Shown here: positions 15,775-22,713 of the stretch, piece by piece
Layout: each line of letters begins with the position of its first letter
How positions within the stretch are numbered: position 1 is the first letter of the stretch
Source of the DNA: a virus
Reading direction: 5' to 3' (one strand)
IMG/VR virus record: IMGVR_UViG_3300031772_000061
Location: 1 to 45,602 of that record
DNA length: 45,602 nucleotides
The notes under the pieces: generated by a model
Databases searched by the model: none
Told to the model about the DNA's origin: nothing
Seen by the model: the letters and a program-made list of their open reading frames with translations, nothing else
Program-made: the position numbers and the translations under genes

Positions 15775-15875
15775 TGCCTTTTCAACTTCACGTTATTCTT
15801 ATACTTTTTATCTATTTAAATCGCATATTGTCAAGATTATCTCGGCAGTGGATCAATCAAAAGAAGGTGATGTAA
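15774..15875 (+). CDS. Tiny membrane protein
   Basis: 33 aa. ATG 15774 overlaps the previous stop (TAATG), and its own stop overlaps the next ATG (TAATG at 15873-15877). An AGCAGG site precedes it. H-V-I-L-I-L-F-I-Y-L is a short membrane segment followed by a basic tail (R-I-L-S-R-L-S-R-Q-W). The double overlap is the main argument that it is real. Confidence 0.5.
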   Translation: MPFQLHVILILFIYLNRILSRLSRQWINQKKVM

Positions 15876-15985
15876 TGAGAATTTTTCGCTCTATTAGTAA
15901 GAGTATTGTCTATTTGTGTATTTGCTTAACCGGAATTGCAACATTTGAACAAATTCAATTTGTAATTGATCATATATCGGTCTAG
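15875..15985 (+). CDS. Tiny membrane protein with repeat B at its end
   Basis: 36 aa, ATG with AGAAGGTGATG upstream. The N-terminus is basic and followed by S-I-V-Y-L-C-I-C-L-T-G-I-A, a membrane segment. The last codons (F-E-Q-I-Q-F-V-I-D-H) are repeat B at 15943-15972, so the C-terminus was made by the repeat. Confidence 0.5.
   Translation: MRIFRSISKSIVYLCICLTGIATFEQIQFVIDHISV
15943..15972. repeat. Repeat B, copy 2 (inverted)
   Basis: Exact reverse complement of 13657-13686, inside the 36-aa gene at 15875. Confidence 0.85.
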
Positions 15986-16183
15986 TTAGTCATGCTGTCG
16001 GAAGAGTGTTTCTATTTGGATGGTATCTATTTTATTAATTTAAGTAATAACTCTATATTGGTAGAGAATAACTCAAGCACCTATCCGTAAACTATGTAGA
16101 ATCATGTATCTATCTGAGTTTCTTATAGAGTAACAAACAATCGCAGCACTTTTTGGGATTTCGTGCTACGTTGGAGGAATAAA

Positions 16184-16558
16184 ATGAAAGACTTGGCATT
16201 AAAAACAAACGGATTATTCGATTTAGTCCTAAGTGAAAGCCGATCTCAAATTAAAAAGTGGGGTATTCAAGACCACAGTTTAGCTGAGTGGCATCTTATT
16301 TTAGCGGAAGAATACGGTGAGTTGTCAAAAGCGATATTAGAGTTACAATTTTATCAAGATTCTCGTCAGAATCTAAATGGAACTTCGGATATTATAAACC
16401 TTACTCAGCGTACAAAAAACGAAGTAAAAAACGGAGTAAAAAAAGAAGCGATACAGGTAGCAACGCTAGCATTAAAAATTGCCGAAATGTATGGTGGACC
16501 AGTAAATCAGTTAGAGCTCGATGTCCCAATTTTAGATTGGACGATTAAGGATTGGTAG
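16184..16558 (+). CDS. MazG-like NTP pyrophosphohydrolase
   Basis: 124 aa; ATG 16184 with GGAGG chosen over TTG 16163. MazG-like enzymes hydrolyse NTPs or (p)ppGpp-related nucleotides with Mg. Visible core: W-H-L-I-L-A-E-E-Y-G-E-L-S-K-A-I near residues 33-48 (E-E-x-x-E metal site) and K-K-E-A-I-Q-V-A-T-L-A-L-K-I near 90-103 (second metal site region). The usual E-x-x-D of the second site reads E-A-I-Q here, so activity is uncertain. The upstream 200 bp (15986-16183) hold no convincing gene apart from a 32-codon frame at 15992 without a ribosome site. Confidence 0.75.
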   Translation: MKDLALKTNGLFDLVLSESRSQIKKWGIQDHSLAEWHLILAEEYGELSKAILELQFYQDSRQNLNGTSDIINLTQRTKNEVKNGVKKEAIQVATLALKIAEMYGGPVNQLELDVPILDWTIKDW

Positions 16559-16715
16559 ACTTGGTTGTTGGCAGTATGGAAAGTATTGTCACTATATTTC
16601 TAAATAGTGCGCAGCACAACCTTATGATTAGTGCGTTAGTACATAGATAGGAGTTTTTTGCAATCGTGTAGACGCTTTAATAGCAATAGTTTAGATGGTG
16701 TTTTGGCGTGTTTGA

Positions 16716-16765
16716 GGTATGTCAGTGTACAGACATATCAGGTATGTCAGTGTACAGACATATCT
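16716..16765. repeat. Two tandem 25-bp dyads (operator-like)
   Basis: GGTATGTCAGTGTACAGACA-TATC(A/T) occurs twice in direct tandem with one difference. Each unit has dyad symmetry (ATGTC...GACAT around GTAC). The pair lies just past the 3' end of the winged-helix genes, in the 225-bp gap after the MazG-like gene where I see no convincing gene. Paired dyads one turn multiple apart are typical for a dimeric regulator. Confidence 0.75.
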
Positions 16766-16783
16766 CGAATTTACATACAAGAA

Positions 16784-16975
16784 TTATGCCAAGATTTTGT
16801 ATACGTTTCTAAACCCTTTCATGCTGTGCGTTTGAACGATATTATTATCTATCAAAATGTTAAATCTATGTTCTATTTCCCATATTGGTAAACGTAGTTT
16901 TTCAGATAGTTTTTGTGGGTTATAGATAAATAGCATAGATTGTTTATTTGCAATAGTTTTTATATATTCAATCAT
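16784..16975 (-). CDS. Small winged-helix protein
   Basis: 63 aa. K-L-S-E-K-L-R-L-P-I-W-E-I-E-H-R-F-N-I-L-I is a helix-turn-helix followed by a hydrophobic wing (N-V-Y-K-I-L). It resembles the second half of its upstream neighbour and overlaps it by 8 bp, so the two are probably duplicated DNA-binding modules acting together. Target unknown. Confidence 0.6.
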   Translation of the reverse strand: MIEYIKTIANKQSMLFIYNPQKLSEKLRLPIWEIEHRFNILIDNNIVQTHSMKGFRNVYKILA

Positions 16976-17246
16976 CTTTACACCCCTCGTCGAATCGTCT
17001 AAGTATCACGTAGATATTTGAGTACCTACGTCTTTTATAGACTTCAATTAGACCATTATCAATAAATACCTTGAATGCCCTAGCCACTGTAGATAGAGAT
17101 AGGCATAAATGTTTTGCTATTGTGGATTGCTTGTAAAAAAATTCGTGTGTCTGGTGATTTTCTATTCGCAGTAGTTCAGTGAAGATATATCTTTCGATAA
17201 GTGTCATATCGCAGAAACGGGTTATAATACGTTTTTCGGTTTCCAC
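16968..17246 (-). CDS. Winged-helix DNA-binding protein
   Basis: 92 aa, ATG start, with AAAGGAGAAG upstream. Residues about 38-80 are a winged helix: Y-K-Q-S-T-I-A-K-H-L-C-L-S-L-S-T-V-A-R-A (helix-turn-helix), then a basic wing (K-R-R-R-Y-S-N-I-Y-V-I). This form is common in DnaD-like and MarR-like regulators. It has its own promoter (17360-17388, minus strand) and a long structured leader. A phage regulator is likely; no repressor dimerisation domain is seen. Confidence 0.7.
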   Translation of the reverse strand: METEKRIITRFCDMTLIERYIFTELLRIENHQTHEFFYKQSTIAKHLCLSLSTVARAFKVFIDNGLIEVYKRRRYSNIYVILRRFDEGCKDD

Positions 17247-17270
17247 TACTTCTCCTTTGTGAGATAAGGC

Positions 17271-17334
17271 ATGTATGGTAACTTGATTCTCACATCGGAG
17301 TTGCTTTCGCTATCCCTACCAAGTCACCATACAT
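17271..17334 (-). ncRNA. Structured leader with 15-bp terminal stem
   Basis: ATGTATGGTAACTTG at 17271-17285 pairs with CAAGTCACCATACAT ending at 17334, with one mismatch. On the minus strand the enclosed RNA carries an AGC-GAAA-GC tetraloop hairpin. It lies between the minus-strand promoter and the winged-helix gene. No known RNA family recognised; a DNA operator is an alternative. Confidence 0.6.
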
Positions 17335-17359
17335 AAGTTTTTGAATTCTATCTGATACT

Positions 17360-17388
17360 ATTATAGCACACTAGCATTAGGAATTCAA
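17360..17388 (-). promoter_or_regulatory. Promoter of the winged-helix genes
   Basis: On the minus strand: TTGAAT (17388-17383), 17 bp, TATAAT (17365-17360), with TGC before the -10. Confidence 0.75.
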
Positions 17389-17478
17389 ATACTAAACAAT
17401 GGGTAACAGATGAATTGCACTCCAAAAACTAATTTTCGATTAATGATATATTTCTTTAATGAAAGGATGTATGAAGTT

Positions 17479-17802
17479 ATGAATGACATAAATGACTTTG
17501 TTCTACAGCCCGATGGTAGTGTAGTAATCCCAATAAGGAGGGATGGCCTGCCATCAGCAACGGCGATTGCGCCACTGATAAATTACAAACCAGAGCAAAG
17601 GCTTCTGGAGGCAGATAACATTCTTAATTCGTATGCGATGAGGGGATTGTTTATTGAGGAGTTCAAATGGATTCGGAACAAAGCTTTTGACAGGAACGGA
17701 GAAAAGACTACTATCCAGATAAAGGTTCGGATTTGCAAGAATGAGAATGAAGCTGCAATGACAGCGAATAAAATTAAGGGTATAATTGAAAAAATGATTT
17801 AA
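17479..17802 (+). CDS. Hypothetical protein
   Basis: 107 aa from ATG 17479, with AAGGATG upstream; ATG 17470 and 17410 are in-frame alternatives. M-N-D-I-N-D-F-V-L-Q-P-D-G-S-V-V-I-P-I opens a beta-rich domain, followed by a basic strand pair (T-T-I-Q-I-K-V-R-I-C-K) and a C-terminal helix. No family recognised. It ends 20 bp before repeat R6. Confidence 0.55.
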   Translation: MNDINDFVLQPDGSVVIPIRRDGLPSATAIAPLINYKPEQRLLEADNILNSYAMRGLFIEEFKWIRNKAFDRNGEKTTIQIKVRICKNENEAAMTANKIKGIIEKMI

Positions 17803-17822
17803 TCGAGCCATTTTGTTCAGAA

Positions 17823-17880
17823 TTTGATCAGTTTCAAACTGATGTTTGATCAATTAACTGAGTTTCATCAAATACTGTTC
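17823..17880. repeat. Palindromic repeat R6 (inverted copy) with extension
   Basis: 17823-17853 is the exact reverse complement of R3. The extension 17857-17876 is the reverse complement of GTATTTGATGAAACTCAGTT seen at R2. Confidence 0.9.
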
Positions 17881-18948
17881 CAATACTGGGTCTCATTAAC
17901 TGCATTTAAGAAACCAAGACCAAATACTTGAAGAGCAATAGGTGTTTAGTGTCCCCCCTTGCCAAACTATCTGTTAGAAAAAAAGAGTGTCGGTAAACAT
18001 GAAATGTGTATTATTCATCGGGTTGTCTACAGTGATCGTTGTATACGTAAAAAAATCAGCATCGCCTAAGAACACAATCGCTGTAGTCGAAAAACACAGG
18101 GCAACTGTCTGCTTGCCGAACGCTGTGTGTGAAGAAGCGAAACGCTTACCGTTAGAGTACTCTAGCTTTTCCCATCATGTTTCAGTCAGGGGGGGACACC
18201 AGCATTCATGCGGGTAAAGAACCGTGTTACGAACATACAGTTAGAGTCAGTGTCCGATAGATACCGACCTGTGTATCTGTCTGTTAAAAAAATAATGTTG
18301 GTAAGCATGGAATGTAAAAAAAAATAAGGCTTCCCGTTCACCTTATATCTGCTTGTGTAAGCATATTTTGTCGGCTATTTTTTTGTGTGTGCGGTATTTT
18401 GGTGCAGCGTCATTAGTATGTTGTGGTATGGGCAGATGATTTGGTGGGTGGTATTTCTGCGGGGGGTTAGGCTTCAAGAAGGGAAAAAAGCGATTCGGCA
18501 CGTAGTGACGAGTTACTGTAGTTTGACTTTTGGTTAAGAATTTGAGTAGATTGCCAAAACATTATCCGATCCTAATAAAGATTTTTACCTTAAGTGTGAG
18601 AACAAGAAAGTCGTAGTGAATTATGCCGATCACAAACCGATCTTGGATTTGTGACGGCATATCCCTATTCACGTAGACTTTTTGTTCGGTCATGGTTATC
18701 TTACTGTGAAGGTTAAGACTTAGCGATAATCGTAAAACATGCTAACCGATTTCGATTGGTTGCTACAATCGCTCTCTTGTGCTTCCTGCACACGCTTCCT
18801 GCGCTCTTCAAATCGGTATCAAGGCTTCCTGACTTGATGAGAGGCATGGAAAAACAATCCTCGATCTTGAGGATTGATGAAAATTTTTTGATGTTCCAGA
18901 ATGAGACACATGATGATACGCTGTCTCAAAATGGAGCACAAATGGTAC
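17881..18948. other. Low-coding region with degraded repeats
   Basis: About 1.1 kb without a convincing gene. Two related stretches (about 17945-18010 and 18248-18315) share GTGTCC, TATCTGT, an A run, and GGTAAACATGAAATGT versus GGTAAGCATGGAATGT, so they are an old duplication. The sequence ACACCAGCATTCATGCGGGT near 18190 resembles IS200/IS605-type hairpins at 29176 and 29424. Short frames at 17987 and 18756 lack ribosome sites and protein character. I read the stretch as mobile-element debris. Confidence 0.5.
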
Positions 18949-18998
18949 AAAAAAAAGACGACAACCTACTTCTCATTATCGAGATTGATTATCGTCTT
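18949..18998 (-). terminator. Terminator of the lipoprotein operon
   Basis: On the minus strand AAGACGA pairs with TCGTCTT and is followed by a T run. Just upstream on that strand, about 19001-19020, lies T-T-G-A-C-A-T-A-T-T-C-C-C-C-C-A-T-G-C-C (plus orientation), like an IS605 end. Confidence 0.75.
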
Positions 18999-19028
18999 AC
19001 TTTGACATATTCCCCCATGCCTAATTGA

Positions 19029-19355
19029 TTAAGTATCTCCAATTTTTTGTGCTTTGAAGCAGTTGGAGCAAGGTTTAAGTCCCATCTCTGAGGCTTTTTC
19101 TACTTTGAAACTGAACAACCAAGCATTCGGCTTCTTGCTCGTAATTATAAATCTACAGGTATTCCTATGGTACGTCGTAGAACCCCACATAGAGTAGACC
19201 GCAGTACTCGACAAGGGAGGAATGCCAGGAGCAAGCATCGGAGAATCCCCCACCACTGGACTAGACTCCGAGTCGCATCCCAGTAGTAAAAGACATAAAG
19301 CAAATATTAACATGAAACCAATGACACCAAGTAACAGTCGGTTCCATTCGTTCAT
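19029..19355 (-). CDS. Small lipoprotein with H-x3-C ... C-x2-C domain
   Basis: 108 aa. The start is ATG 19355 with GGAAGGA upstream, not the longer frame from 19484, because it begins a signal peptide and overlaps the preceding stop (ATGA). Residues 1-26 are a lipoprotein signal with L-L-L-G-C27; Asp 28 at the +2 position favours inner-membrane retention in gram-negative hosts. The mature part ends in T-Y-H-R-N-T-C-R-F-I ... M-G-L-K-P-C-S-N-C, a putative metal-binding module also found in the gene at 19723. Phage lipoproteins often exclude superinfecting phages, which is a reasonable guess here. Confidence 0.75.
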   Translation of the reverse strand: MNEWNRLLLGVIGFMLIFALCLLLLGCDSESSPVVGDSPMLAPGIPPLSSTAVYSMWGSTTYHRNTCRFIITSKKPNAWLFSFKVEKASEMGLKPCSNCFKAQKIGDT

Positions 19356-19471
19356 TTTAGTGTCCTTCCCATCATAGCGAAAAATGCTATGCATGTTTTG
19401 CAATAATACTTTTTTCCGATCTTGATCAGTTTCTCCGGTCGGGACTCGCCGCATTTGACACATATTTTCAT
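19352..19471 (-). CDS. 39-aa zinc-ribbon protein
   Basis: ATG 19471 overlaps the stop of the gene before (ATGA) and its own stop overlaps the lipoprotein start (ATGA). The protein has C-V-K-C-G near residues 4-8 and C-K-T-C near 24-27, two knuckles of a zinc ribbon, and a basic middle. Overlaps on both sides and paired Cys support a real gene. Confidence 0.65.
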   Translation of the reverse strand: MKICVKCGESRPEKLIKIGKKYYCKTCIAFFAMMGRTLK

Positions 19472-19668
19472 AATCCGTTCTCATCCTTTATGTATTTATA
19501 GATTGGCATTCCAACTTCGTCGATGCCAATCTGTTCTCGGTAAACTGTATCTTGCGGATCAGGTTCATCATCTGGAATCCAACCATTGGTTTGTTGTCTT
19601 TTTCTGAATAAACGCTGAACCCTTGCCCTCTCTAATAACTGCAAAGCTTTTCTTACTTCGATAGACAT
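19468..19668 (-). CDS. Hypothetical protein
   Basis: 66 aa. Basic helical N-terminus (V-R-K-A-L-Q-L-L-E-R-A-R-V-Q-R-L-F-R-K-R) then an acidic Pro-rich part (D-D-E-P-D-P-Q-D). No known domain. Its stop overlaps the start of the zinc-ribbon gene. A small hairpin (CCGTAC...GTACGG) lies at 19678-19697 before it. Confidence 0.55.
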   Translation of the reverse strand: MSIEVRKALQLLERARVQRLFRKRQQTNGWIPDDEPDPQDTVYREQIGIDEVGMPIYKYIKDENGL

Positions 19669-19722
19669 AACAACCTGCCGTACTTCACCCCGTACGGCTA
19701 GGGATTATTGTTTGGAGGAACA

Positions 19723-20172
19723 CTATTTCTGTTTGATGACTTTGTGCATTTCACACAACATGCAAGTTCTAGCACCACAGGACACCGCTTGCTCAACCGT
19801 TGTCTCAGTCCCATACCCATACCAAGTACAACCATCCCAGAAGTGGAACTTATCCCCGGCAGCATTGAGATAGACTTTCTGCCCGGAAGTAGCCTCAAAC
19901 TTCTGGTTAGTTTTTGCAATCCCAACAGTCGCAGTTGACAACTTTGGTAAGGATGTTACCTGACTCTGAATAGTCTTAACAGGATTTGACTCAAGCTTAA
20001 CTATCCTAGCAGTCAAATCAGCGATTGCTTTCTGTTGAGAATCCACTACATCAGAAAGTTTTGAAAGCGATGTCTGCATATCGATATCACTTACAACACC
20101 TCTACCAGAGAAGATGAGACCTATAATAGCCACAATCAAGACACACAGACCTACAATCCCTTTTTTATTCAT
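19723..20172 (-). CDS. Membrane-anchored protein with coiled coil and H-x4-C ... C-x2-C domain
   Basis: 149 aa from ATG 20172 (GAGGAG upstream, ATGA overlap with the previous stop). Residues 5-22 are a single membrane anchor (I-V-G-L-C-V-L-I-V-A-I-I-G-L-I-F). Residues about 33-65 form a coiled coil (L-S-D-V-V-D-S-Q-Q-K-A-I-A-D-L). The C-terminal part has K-F-H-F-W-D-G-C and C-G-A-R-T-C-M-L-C, matching the pattern of the lipoprotein two genes on. It is probably displayed outside the cytoplasmic membrane. Confidence 0.7.
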   Translation of the reverse strand: MNKKGIVGLCVLIVAIIGLIFSGRGVVSDIDMQTSLSKLSDVVDSQQKAIADLTARIVKLESNPVKTIQSQVTSLPKLSTATVGIAKTNQKFEATSGQKVYLNAAGDKFHFWDGCTWYGYGTETTVEQAVSCGARTCMLCEMHKVIKQK

Positions 20173-20435
20173 TTTTTTAATGTCTCCTCGTAAAGTTGAA
20201 ATTGGAATTTTGCCACATTCATATATGGCAAAACCCACATTTTTAGAATCGGATTAACCGTCATCAGGATGACTGCGGCATGATCAAGTGCCTGATACAA
20301 TTGATCTGCTTTTTCAACTTTTCTATTTATCACATCCTTTTCCAAATCGGATTTACTTAATTGATATAAAGCAAATCCTAATGTCTGTGTTCCCTCCTCT
20401 ATACCCCACATAGCGAGAGAAGTGAAACTAAACAC
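20169..20435 (-). CDS. Hypothetical protein
   Basis: 88 aa. Predicted mostly helical with amphipathic stretches (A-D-Q-L-Y-Q-A-L-D-H-A-A-V-I-L-M-T) and many aromatics; possibly membrane-associated. Coupled by ATGA overlap to the anchored protein downstream. Confidence 0.55.
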   Translation of the reverse strand: MFSFTSLAMWGIEEGTQTLGFALYQLSKSDLEKDVINRKVEKADQLYQALDHAAVILMTVNPILKMWVLPYMNVAKFQFQLYEETLKK

Positions 20436-20436
20436 A

Positions 20437-20619
20437 CTAAATAAAAGACCCCATAAACACCAGAAAATCTTTGACCCATTTCCAGCTTTGCCGATATTTT
20501 ACCACCTCATCTTCTTTTTCGTATTCATCCGGCTGGATGCATTTCCAAAAAACCGTAAATGCAATTTCAGTCTCTAGCCATTCCAACCAATCTTCGTTAT
20601 TCTGCTTCAAAGGACTCAA
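20437..20619 (-). CDS. Hypothetical small acidic protein
   Basis: 60 aa, probable TTG start overlapping the previous gene. Trp-rich and acidic (E-D-W-L-E-W-L-E-T-E; P-D-E-Y-E-K-E-D-E). Weak ribosome site, so expression would depend on coupling. Confidence 0.45.
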   Translation of the reverse strand: MSPLKQNNEDWLEWLETEIAFTVFWKCIQPDEYEKEDEVVKYRQSWKWVKDFLVFMGSFI

Positions 20620-20767
20620 CCAACTTTACAATCAGTTCTGCTTTTTTGTAATACGTATAATTGTAATCATCCAGCAGTGCTAGAAAGTACTGTAAAAGAT
20701 TTTGATTAGCCCAACTACCACATGAACTGTAAAAAATGAAACTGTAAACATGCCAAAAAGATGCCAT
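20597..20767 (-). CDS. Hypothetical protein
   Basis: 56 aa from ATG 20767 with GGGAGG upstream; the longer frame from 20836 would overlap the preceding gene without a ribosome site. Aromatic-rich helix (N-L-L-Q-Y-F-L-A-L-L-D-D-Y-N-Y) and an acidic end. Confidence 0.5.
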   Translation of the reverse strand: MASFWHVYSFIFYSSCGSWANQNLLQYFLALLDDYNYTYYKKAELIVKLVESFEAE

Positions 20768-20768
20768 C

Positions 20769-21023
20769 TTAAAACGCCTCCCCACAAGTATTAATAGGAA
20801 ACCCACCAGAAAAACTAACATCAGACTCAAGTTCATAAATCAAAGACTCTTCAAACTTTGCAATTGATCTGCGTATCTGGACATCTTCTGCCAGTTGTAA
20901 TAACGCTACTCCGAGACCCTCTGCAATCTCAGCAGTTGTCCGTATCTCTTTGATGCAAGGAAACTTGATAGTTATCCAATCATCCTCTCTGAGTAACGCC
21001 TCGAACTCACAACTTATAGCCAT
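20769..21023 (-). CDS. Hypothetical protein
   Basis: 84 aa. Helical middle (T-T-A-E-I-A-E-G-L-G-V-A-L-L-Q-L-A-E-D) with mixed N-terminus. Preceded by a GGAGGGGGAAT site. No domain recognised. Confidence 0.55.
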   Translation of the reverse strand: MAISCEFEALLREDDWITIKFPCIKEIRTTAEIAEGLGVALLQLAEDVQIRRSIAKFEESLIYELESDVSFSGGFPINTCGEAF

Positions 21024-21027
21024 GACT

Positions 21028-21201
21028 TTATTCCCCCTCCGTTTTTTTTATTTGAAACTTTCCTGGTATCTCACGGACAGTACGTCCGTATTCTGCTATC
21101 TCAAATACTATCGCTAGCAGGCTGCGATCTTCTTCCTTTTTCACTTTTTTGATCAGTTGATTCCATGCCTCTTCGTAATTTAAGTCATCTTTTTTTTTCA
21201 T
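21028..21201 (-). CDS. Hypothetical protein, first gene of the lipoprotein operon
   Basis: 57 aa from ATG 21201 with AAGGAG upstream. Lys/Glu-rich helix (N-Y-E-E-A-W-N-Q-L-I-K-K-V-K-K-E-E-D) followed by a short hydrophobic part. No known domain. Confidence 0.55.
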   Translation of the reverse strand: MKKKDDLNYEEAWNQLIKKVKKEEDRSLLAIVFEIAEYGRTVREIPGKFQIKKTEGE

Positions 21202-21255
21202 TTTTTTTGTCTCCTTCTTAATTATTTGCATTTTCTTTATCAATTCTCTATTCAA

Positions 21256-21973
21256 TTACCTATTACCATTGCAAGTCTTGTGCCAAACCTGTAAAACCGC
21301 ATTATGACTGCGTCTACAAGCTTGACTAGCACAAAGAGCATATTCGACCAGCGGAAACACCCATTTTTGTTCCATAACTAAACAATTTTTAACTCCAAAT
21401 TCCATAGACCTGCATGAATAAAGGGTTTACGCCCTGTTCCATATAAAGACAAATTCTTATTTTGATACACGCCCTGAATGGGTTAAAGTAGTTTCTAACA
21501 GTGGTCTATCTAGTGTCAGTTTTTTAGAATTGAGTATCAGATTTCTGATACCACCTAGACCCGCATGAACATTACGTCTACACGATTTTCTCATTTTGGA
21601 CTGTCCGATTTCTGTCATGTAGCATTATGGAACGTATTATTTGGCACGATTCTTGACGTCTCCGTATTGGCGTTCCATTTTGATACAAGCCTCTTTTCCC
21701 CCAAAAGAAAAAAACATTTGAATTGAGATAGACTTTTTCTTTTTTTTTTCGGCCCAGCGATAGCTTGGATTTCTTCCTTCGGATGAACTCAGATCAAGAA
21801 ACCTTTATCAAATAAAGATATCTTTATCAAAATTAACATGCACGCAGTCTTCCCGACGGAGTGCATCAGTTCTTTTATTTGACTTTGTGAACTGACAAAG
21901 TCAAACTTACTATAAGTCTATTTTTTTGATCTTAAAAAAATATTCCTTTGCGCAGCAAATTCTCTTCTGAAAT
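21256..21973. other. Non-coding region with repeat copy B and hairpins
   Basis: No gene seen. It contains CCGCATTATGACTGCGTCTA near 21298, again in altered form inside 21511-21630. GGGTTTACGCCC near 21422 resembles GGGCTTACGCCC near 29524. The arms ATGGAACG (about 21628) and CGTTCCAT (about 21673) can pair. The stretch 21850-21905 has paired arms as well (GACGGAGTGCATC and GACTTTGTGAACTGACAAAG). Confidence 0.45.
21511..21630. repeat. Diverged duplicate segment, copy B (partner 13503-13631)
   Basis: Order of shared blocks is the same as in copy A, including the 18-bp palindrome GTATCAGATTTCTGATAC (21534-21551). The TATAAT seen at the end of copy A is not kept here. Confidence 0.7.
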
Positions 21974-22138
21974 CCGATCCTAAATTTCTCATGCCTTCAA
22001 GTCTCTCATATCAAAATGTCTCAATTTTAGTGCCAAGAATATGCCGATCTCGGCAGATGGTGGCACGTTAAGAAATTGAGATTTTTTGATATGGTTGATT
22101 TCTCGACACCTAAATGGTTAGAGAAATCAGGGGATCGG
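21974..22138. repeat. Long nested hairpin (about 165 bp)
   Basis: CCGATCC...ATTTCTC (21974-21990) pairs with GAGAAAT...GGATCGG (22121-22138). Inside, ATATCAAAA...CTCAATTTT...TGCCA (22008-22035) pairs with TGGCA...AAATTGAG...TTTGATAT (22061-22092). The apex holds GCCGATCTCGGC. It directly precedes tandem repeats and could form a DNA cruciform or an RNA. Confidence 0.75.
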
Positions 22139-22200
22139 AATAAGAATGACATACCGTAAAAGTAAAAGGTAAGGTGGTAGCGGAGTGCATACGGAGAAAC

Positions 22201-22344
22201 GGTAAGGTAGTCACTTGGGGGCATATTGAAGTGGACGGTAAGGTAGTCACTTGGGGGCATATTGAAGTGGACGGTAAGGTAGTCACTTGGGGGCACATTG
22301 AAGTGGATGGTAAGTTAGTCACTTGGGGGCATACTGAGGAATGT
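22201..22344. repeat. 36-bp tandem repeats, four units
   Basis: Units start at 22201, 22237, 22273 and 22309. The first two are identical (GGTAAGGTAGTCACTTGGGG then GCATATTGAAGTGGAC), the third has two changes and the fourth diverges at its end. A degenerate unit precedes them at about 22168 and a lone fragment is at about 22479-22500. The unit is 12 codons and encodes G-K-V-V-T-W-G-H-I-E-V-D in one + frame. Candidates: iterons of a replication origin, or a repeat peptide. Confidence 0.85.
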
Positions 22345-22556
22345 ATTTTGGGTGAGAACCATTAAGCAACTATAAAATGTATTCCCCTTTCCCCGATGCC
22401 GAAGCGGAGCGAGGAAGCCCTGACCTTTGGGCAGGGCGCCAAAGGGGAAAGGGGATGGTTGAGGGGGGGACGCTGGATACATTGAAGTGGACGGTAAGGT
22501 CGGCAGCGAAAAAAGCGAACTGCACCTTTGAAGCAGTGAGCGTTGAGCTTTTTCTC

Positions 22557-22584
22557 TTGCTTTTGGGTGTAGATTTGCTATAAT
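22557..22584 (+). promoter_or_regulatory. Promoter before structured leader
   Basis: TTGCTT (22557-22562), 16 bp, TATAAT (22579-22584), with TGC before the -10. Confidence 0.7.
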
Positions 22585-22593
22585 TATAATGAC

Positions 22594-22706
22594 ACATCAG
22601 AAGTCATGGGCTGATGTATTGCAACTTTGTGCTGTTGGGTATAAGTGATGGATAATCTCCGATATGTGACGCTTATGCTCAACAACCCTTAATCACATAT
22701 AAGGAG
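22594..22706 (+). ncRNA. Structured leader with pseudoknot-like pairing at the ribosome site
   Basis: ACATCAG (22594-22600) pairs with CTGATGT (22611-22617). GTTG..ATAAG (22634-22645) pairs with CTTAT..CAAC (22672-22684). TATGTGA (22663-22669) pairs with TCACATA (22693-22699), which ends one base before the Shine-Dalgarno AAGGAG (22701-22706). The last two helices cross, so they form a pseudoknot or exclude each other, as in translational riboswitches. No known class recognised. Confidence 0.5.
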
Positions 22707-22713
22707 TACTCTA

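Noticed and set aside
16658-16891. 77-aa + strand frame
   Set aside because: A ribosome site is present, but the frame runs through the 25-bp dyads and antisense to a winged-helix gene.
17987-18217. 76-aa + strand frame with a hydrophobic start
   Set aside because: Starts in a duplicated non-coding segment, no proper ribosome site, ends in a mobile-element hairpin.
18756-19028. 90-aa + strand frame
   Set aside because: No ribosome site; it crosses a minus-strand terminator and IS605-like debris.
22201-22344. CRISPR array
   Set aside because: The units are 36 bp, a typical CRISPR repeat length, but they are contiguous with no spacers between them and no cas1/cas2 is present.
22174-22365. 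63-aa frame through the 36-bp repeats
   Set aside because: Kept only as a possibility: the ribosome site is itself repeat sequence and the protein is nothing but the repeat.
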